DNA of 9,216 nucleotides, taken from Spyradocola merdavium. Lineage in GTDB: Bacteria > Bacillota > Clostridia > Christensenellales > UBA1750. The position numbers and the translations under genes are program-made. This document shows positions 4,845-9,216 of this stretch, piece by piece. Position 1 is the stretch's first letter. Each line of letters opens with the position of its first letter. Where the stretch lies: NCBI GenBank assembly GCA_018711265.1, contig DVIM01000082.1, positions 1 to 9,216 of the forward strand, in the 5' to 3' direction. The notes beneath the pieces are model-generated. The model worked only from the letters and a program-made list of their open reading frames with translations. It did no database searches and was not told the DNA's origin.

Positions 4845-5670
4845 AGTCGAGGGGGGAGAGGCGGCCGATCACCAGGAAGATGGAGTCGTCCGTCTCGTAG
4901 GAGCAGGTGGACAGCGCCAGGAGCCGGTCCCCCGGCGCATAGGCGGCGCTGCTCTGGAAGGTCGAGCGCGCGAGCGCGGACTCGACGTAGGCGGCGACCT
5001 CCTCCTCGGTCGTGAGGCCGCCGTAGACCGCGTCCGAGGGATCGGTCACCATCCCCGCCAGCAGCTCCACGCGGTAGCTGCCCTCCGGGGTCAGCAGCTG
5101 CATCTCCGGGTGGGCGTCGTAGGCCTCCTGGGACTTGTAGGCGTCCAGCGTGCCGAACATGGAGCCGTCGTTCATGTTGTGGCCGTAGACGATCGTCACC
5201 CGGTCCGAGAAGCCCGCGCCCGCGCCGGCGTCCACGAACAGGCAGCCGCAGGCCGAGCGCGTGCCGTCCAGCAGGTGGTTGAGGTAGTATTCGTTGTCCT
5301 CGCCCTGCACGACCGGGTAGTGGAGCGACGCGCCCTGGCCGTAGAGCCAGGCGCAGGCGTCCGGGTTGATGGCCTGCAGCGCGGAGAAGTCCACCGCGAT
5401 GCGCTCCGGCTGGGCCGCGGGCGAGGCGGCGGGCGCGGTTTCTGCCGCTGGGGCGGACGCATCCGGCGCGGCGGTGGGGGTGGGCAGCGCCGTGGCGACG
5501 CTGCGCGCGACCTGGTCGTACTGCGCCTCGCCCTGGCCGTAGGTCCACAGGATCGTCCCCACGCGGTACAGGGAATAGAGAAGGAGAAGCGCCAGCGCTG
5601 CGGCGAGCACCGCGAGCGCGGTGCGCCGTCTGCGCGCCCTCTGCGCGTCGCGGCGGTCCATGCGGCTCAT
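4843..5670 (-). CDS. srtB: Class B sortase (membrane-anchored transpeptidase)
   Basis: A 275-residue protein with a basic cytoplasmic N terminus (RRDAQRARRRR), one transmembrane segment (about residues 18-37), a proline/alanine linker (60-90) and a sortase domain (about 95-272). Sortases cut a C-terminal sorting signal on secreted proteins and join them to the cell wall. The active site shows His164 in YGHNMNDGSMFG and Cys256 in ALSTCSYE, in the class B arrangement. The third usual residue, an arginine eight positions after the cysteine in Clostridioides difficile SrtB (Cys209/Arg217), is Ile264 here (YETDDSIFLVIGRL); the nearest arginine is Arg270. Start ATG 5668-5670 follows AAGGAGGT at a ten-base distance; the frame is open upstream but lacks a binding site. 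No sorting-signal substrate gene adjoins it. Confidence 0.9.
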   Translation of the reverse strand: MSRMDRRDAQRARRRRTALAVLAAALALLLLYSLYRVGTILWTYGQGEAQYDQVARSVATALPTPTAAPDASAPAAETAPAASPAAQPERIAVDFSALQAINPDACAWLYGQGASLHYPVVQGEDNEYYLNHLLDGTRSACGCLFVDAGAGAGFSDRVTIVYGHNMNDGSMFGTLDAYKSQEAYDAHPEMQLLTPEGSYRVELLAGMVTDPSDAVYGGLTTEEEVAAYVESALARSTFQSSAAYAPGDRLLALSTCSYETDDSIFLVIGRLSPLD

Positions 5671-5703
5671 GATGGGAACGACCTCCTTGGCGTGTTTTTC
5701 TCT

Positions 5704-5732
5704 ATGATACGCCATTTGGGGCGGCGGCACAA
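5704..5732 (-). promoter_or_regulatory. Probable promoter of the sortase gene
   Basis: On the minus strand TTGTGC (5727-5732), a 17-base spacer and TATCAT (5704-5709), about 30 bases before the start codon. The -35 box is weak. Confidence 0.55.
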
Positions 5733-5785
5733 GGCGAACGCGGGAGAACGTGCGGAAATTTTAACGGCGAAATGCGGCCTGCGCG

Positions 5786-5814
5786 TTGGAATTTGCGCAC
5801 TTGTATTGTATAAT
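5786..5814 (+). promoter_or_regulatory. Promoter of the DDAH-transporter operon
   Basis: TTGGAA (5786-5791), a 17-base spacer and a perfect TATAAT (5809-5814). Transcription would start near 5821, giving a leader of about 58 bases. Divergent from the sortase promoter. Confidence 0.8.
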
Positions 5815-5878
5815 GAAAATATGCGCGGCTTCGCGCCGCAGAACGAGAAAAAATGCAGAGAATAAGGAGCGCAATGCC

Positions 5879-6643
5879 ATGTTTCGCAATGTCATCGTCC
5901 GCCGTCCCTCCCGGTCCATGATCGAGGGCATCACCACCGCAGACCTCGGCCTGCCGGACTACGACCTGGCCCTGCGGCAGCACGACCAGTACATCCAGGC
6001 CATGGAGGCCTGCGGCGCCAAGGTCACGGTCCTCCCCGCCATGGAGGAGTACCCGGACAGCTGCTTTGTGGAGGACGTGGCCGTCGTCACGCCCAAGTGC
6101 GCCATCATCACCAACCCCGGCGCGCCCTCCCGCAACGGGGAGAAGGCCTACATCGTCGAGGCGCTGCGCGCCTTCTACCCGGAGGAGAACATCGAGTACA
6201 TCACGGAGGGCACCATCGAGGGCGGCGACGTGATGATGGTGGGCGACCACTACTACGTGGGCCTCTCCCGCCGCACGAACGAGGCCGGGTTTGAAAACTT
6301 CCGCCGCATCCTGGAGAAGTACGGCATGACGGCCACGGCGGTCCCGGTGCGCGGCGTGCTGCACCTGAAGACCGGCGTGGACTACCTCTCGGACAACCGG
6401 CTGCTGGCTGCGGGCGAGTTCATCGGCCAGCCGGTCTTCAGCCAGTTTGACGAGACGCCCATCGCCCCGGAGGAGGCCTACGCCGTCAACTGCCTCTTTG
6501 TCAACGGCAAGGTGCTCGTGCCCGCGGGCTTCCCCAAGACCGAGAAGGCCGTGCGCGACATGGGCTATGAGACGATCCAAATCGACACCTCGGAATACCG
6601 CAAGATCGACGGCGGCCCCTCCTGCCTGTCGCTGCGCTTCTAA
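5879..6643 (+). CDS. ddaH: Dimethylarginine dimethylaminohydrolase (DDAH)
   Basis: A 254-residue cytoplasmic enzyme of the guanidino-group-modifying (amidinotransferase/penteine) fold that converts N-omega-methylated arginines to citrulline and methylamines. The length equals that of Pseudomonas aeruginosa DDAH and the catalytic triad falls at the same numbers: Glu114 (GTIEGGD), His162 (VLHLKTG) and Cys249 near the C terminus (DGGPSCLSLRF). Substrate-contacting positions are also kept: Asp60, Glu65 and Asp66 (PDSCFVED), Arg85 and Arg132. The start ATG 5879-5881 has AAGGAG nine bases upstream; an out-of-frame ATG five bases earlier is ignored. It has its own promoter and is followed after 36 bases by a sodium symporter gene, suggesting uptake plus degradation of the substrate. 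Arginine deiminase or a related ureido-releasing activity is a less likely alternative given the residue match. Confidence 0.92.
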   Translation: MFRNVIVRRPSRSMIEGITTADLGLPDYDLALRQHDQYIQAMEACGAKVTVLPAMEEYPDSCFVEDVAVVTPKCAIITNPGAPSRNGEKAYIVEALRAFYPEENIEYITEGTIEGGDVMMVGDHYYVGLSRRTNEAGFENFRRILEKYGMTATAVPVRGVLHLKTGVDYLSDNRLLAAGEFIGQPVFSQFDETPIAPEEAYAVNCLFVNGKVLVPAGFPKTEKAVRDMGYETIQIDTSEYRKIDGGPSCLSLRF

Positions 6644-6679
6644 GGCGTAGATCTCCGCGCGGAATGGGAGGAATGGAGC

Positions 6680-8059
<1,380 letters not shown>

Positions 8060-8063
8060 GCGC

Positions 8064-8113
8064 AAAAAAGAGAGGTTCCGAACCCCCTATCGGGTTCGGA
8101 ACCTCTCTTTTTT
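8064..8113. terminator. Bidirectional terminator, 22-bp perfect stem
   Basis: Positions 8064-8085 are the exact reverse complement of 8092-8113, with a six-base loop. The stem starts with AAAAAAGAGAGG and ends with CCTCTCTTTTTT, so each strand has a terminal run of six Ts. It serves both the transporter gene (stop at 8059) and the convergent glycoside hydrolase gene (stop at 8115). Confidence 0.95.
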
Positions 8114-8114
8114 G

Positions 8115-9110
8115 TCAGTATTTCTTGAAGAGGTCGTACATCTTCTTGTCCAGCTTGTGGCCCTTGTAGTCGACGTAGTCCACGTCCGCGCGCTCGCTGT
8201 CCAGGATGCCGAAGCCGCCGCGGAAGTTCCACAGCGCAAGGCCAATGTTGTAGGTCTTCAGCGCGTCCAGGACGTCCTCCATCCAGCGCAGCGTCACGTC
8301 GTGCGGCGTCTGGTTGAAGCAGCCGCCCTCGCCGCAGTGCACGCCCATGTTGTAGTTCTGGGCCAGCGCCGCCCAGGCGCCGTAGTGGCGGAAGAGGCGC
8401 TCGCGGTCCCAGGGGCCGTCGGCCGCGTATCCGCCCGGCCAGGTCGCCGTCGGGAAGTTGCGCTTGCGGTCCACCCACAGCGCGCGGTAGTGCGTGATGC
8501 CCGCCGGGATGTAGGCGCGGCAGGACTGGCCCACGTTCTCCTGCGCCATGTCCGCGATGTTGGTCTGGGGCAGGTTGCCGTAGTCCAAGCCGTCGCAGAG
8601 GGTCAGGCGGTCCGGGTCGATGGCGTGGATCGCGCGCGTGGTCTCGGCCATGACCTTGCGGTGCGCCTCAGGCGAGACGTCCGCCGGCTCGTTGACCATG
8701 TTGAAGCTCACCTTGGCCGAGGGGATGCCCTTGTAGCGCTTGGCCAGGGTCGTCCAGTGGAGCTTGAAGGCCTCCAGCGCCTCGGGATCGCGCCACAGGT
8801 CGAAGGGCTCCACGCGGTCCTTGGCCACGGAGTAGCCCGGCGCGCGGTGCAGCGCCACGTTGACGTGGATGCCGTACTTTTCGCCCCAGTTCACGCAGTC
8901 GTCCACGATGGAGAGCTTGCCGTCGTTGATCTCGAAGGGGTCGTTGTAGTCGATCCAGAAGGTATAGTTCAGCGGCAGGCGGACAAAGTCGAATCCCAGG
9001 TCCGCGATGAGCTGGAAGTCCTCCTCCTCGAACTTGCCGGGGGAGTCCATGGTGAAGGCCCCGAGGAGGTTGAATCCCTTCCAGCGGGGGAGAACGGTCT
9101 GCTGAAACAT
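8115..9110 (-). CDS. Glycoside hydrolase family 5-type (cellulase-fold) enzyme
   Basis: A 331-residue TIM-barrel glycosidase. Family 5 landmarks in order are KGFNLLGAF near the N terminus (11-19), the arginine in DFVRLPLNYTFW (41-52), HVNVALHRAPGY (82-93), the acid/base glutamate in NMVNEP (Glu141), THYRALW (206-212), the nucleophile in GVHCGEGG (Glu261) and ALWNFRGGFG (292-301) on strand 8. It should hydrolyse a beta-linked glucan, mannan or glycoside by the retaining mechanism. There is no signal peptide, transmembrane segment or binding module, so it probably acts in the cytoplasm on imported oligosaccharides or glycosides. Start ATG 9108-9110 has GGAGGG seven bases upstream; an in-frame ATG at 9125 overlaps that binding site and is less likely. 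It stands alone in the window; neighbours to the right are not visible. Subfamily and exact substrate unknown. Confidence 0.9.
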   Translation of the reverse strand: MFQQTVLPRWKGFNLLGAFTMDSPGKFEEEDFQLIADLGFDFVRLPLNYTFWIDYNDPFEINDGKLSIVDDCVNWGEKYGIHVNVALHRAPGYSVAKDRVEPFDLWRDPEALEAFKLHWTTLAKRYKGIPSAKVSFNMVNEPADVSPEAHRKVMAETTRAIHAIDPDRLTLCDGLDYGNLPQTNIADMAQENVGQSCRAYIPAGITHYRALWVDRKRNFPTATWPGGYAADGPWDRERLFRHYGAWAALAQNYNMGVHCGEGGCFNQTPHDVTLRWMEDVLDALKTYNIGLALWNFRGGFGILDSERADVDYVDYKGHKLDKKMYDLFKKY

Positions 9111-9153
9111 CTGCCAACCCTCCATTTTTGTACAATTTGAATGGGTTTTCTGT

Positions 9154-9163
9154 TGGACGTCCA
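9154..9163. promoter_or_regulatory. CG-centred palindrome downstream of the GH5 promoter
   Basis: TGGACGTCCA is a perfect 10-base palindrome just after the predicted transcription start. CG-centred palindromes at this position are typical of LacI-family operators of sugar-utilisation genes, but the site is short and no regulator gene is in the window. Confidence 0.3.
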
Positions 9164-9172
9164 CTTGTCGCC

Positions 9173-9201
9173 ATGTTAACACAACAACCTATATTTTGCA
9201 A
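9173..9201 (-). promoter_or_regulatory. Probable promoter of the GH5 gene
   Basis: On the minus strand TTGCAA (9196-9201), a 17-base spacer and TAACAT (9173-9178). A start near 9166 would leave a leader of about 55 bases. The region is A/T-rich relative to the gene. Confidence 0.5.
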
Positions 9202-9216
9202 GAGAATAACAAAAAT

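Noticed and set aside
5780..5799. Inverted repeat TGCGC-N10-GCGCA around the -35 box of the DDAH promoter
   Set aside because: Five-base arms of GC-rich sequence are likely by chance in this genome; no matching regulator is nearby.
5825..5839. Small hairpin GCGGC-TTCGC-GCCGC in the DDAH leader
   Set aside because: Only five base pairs, no terminator T run and no known riboswitch motif in the 58-base leader.
4198..5865. A 555-codon plus-strand frame
   Set aside because: Runs through the tRNA, its terminator, the SnoaL-like gene in a wrong frame and antisense to the sortase; no homology visible.
8112..9140. A 342-codon plus-strand frame
   Set aside because: Antisense shadow of the GH5 gene, dominated by Val, Ala, Arg and His.
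9111..9182. N-terminal extension of the GH5 protein as a possible signal peptide
   Set aside because: The added residues are polar (TWRQVDVQQKTHSNC) with no hydrophobic core, and the binding site favours 9110.

Overview
The window is high-GC (roughly 60-65% by eye) bacterial chromosome. It has strong AGGAGG-type ribosome binding sites, hairpin-plus-T-tract terminators, a TPP riboswitch of the transcription-terminating type, a class B sortase, an IS1182-like transposase end and a CCA-encoding tRNA-Ser. Together these suggest a GC-rich member of the Bacillota, most likely a gut-type Clostridia. That assignment is inference; there is no rRNA or taxonomic marker here.

Layout. (1) 1-335: the 3' end of an IS1182-like transposase gene, cut by the window edge, followed by two perfect inverted repeats that separate it from the convergent gene on the minus strand. 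(2) 354-2412, minus strand: a tetR-type repressor gene and an MFS drug-efflux-type transporter in a tight two-gene operon. Its consensus promoter has a -10 box overlapping a perfect 27-bp palindrome, the evident TetR operator. (3) 2411-4150, minus strand: a thiamin pyrimidine salvage operon, thiD-tenA. It is preceded by promoter, TPP aptamer and intrinsic terminator and ends at a strong terminator. (4) 4198-4400, plus strand: promoter, tRNA-Ser(GGA) and terminator. A SnoaL/NTF2-like gene follows 26 bases later and is interrupted by an in-frame TAG. (5) 4843-5732, minus strand: a class B sortase with its own promoter. (6) 5786-8113, plus strand: promoter, dimethylarginine dimethylaminohydrolase (DDAH) and a neurotransmitter:sodium symporter family transporter, closed by a 22-bp perfect bidirectional terminator. 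(7) 8115-9201, minus strand: a glycoside hydrolase family 5-type enzyme without a signal peptide, with a plausible promoter at the window edge.

How the genes work together. The efflux pair is a classic self-regulated sensor/pump unit. ThiD and TenA form a salvage branch feeding HMP-pyrophosphate to thiamin synthesis and are switched off by TPP. DDAH and the NSS transporter look like a small uptake-and-degradation unit for methylated arginine or a related guanidino compound. Almost everything is an ordinary recognisable gene. I do not see a clear, previously undescribed multi-gene system. The points most worth a second look are the amber-interrupted SnoaL-like gene behind a tRNA, the sortase lacking the usual active-site arginine, the DDAH/NSS pairing, the hexapeptide-repeat tail on the TetR protein, and the alternative pairings in the riboswitch expression platform.
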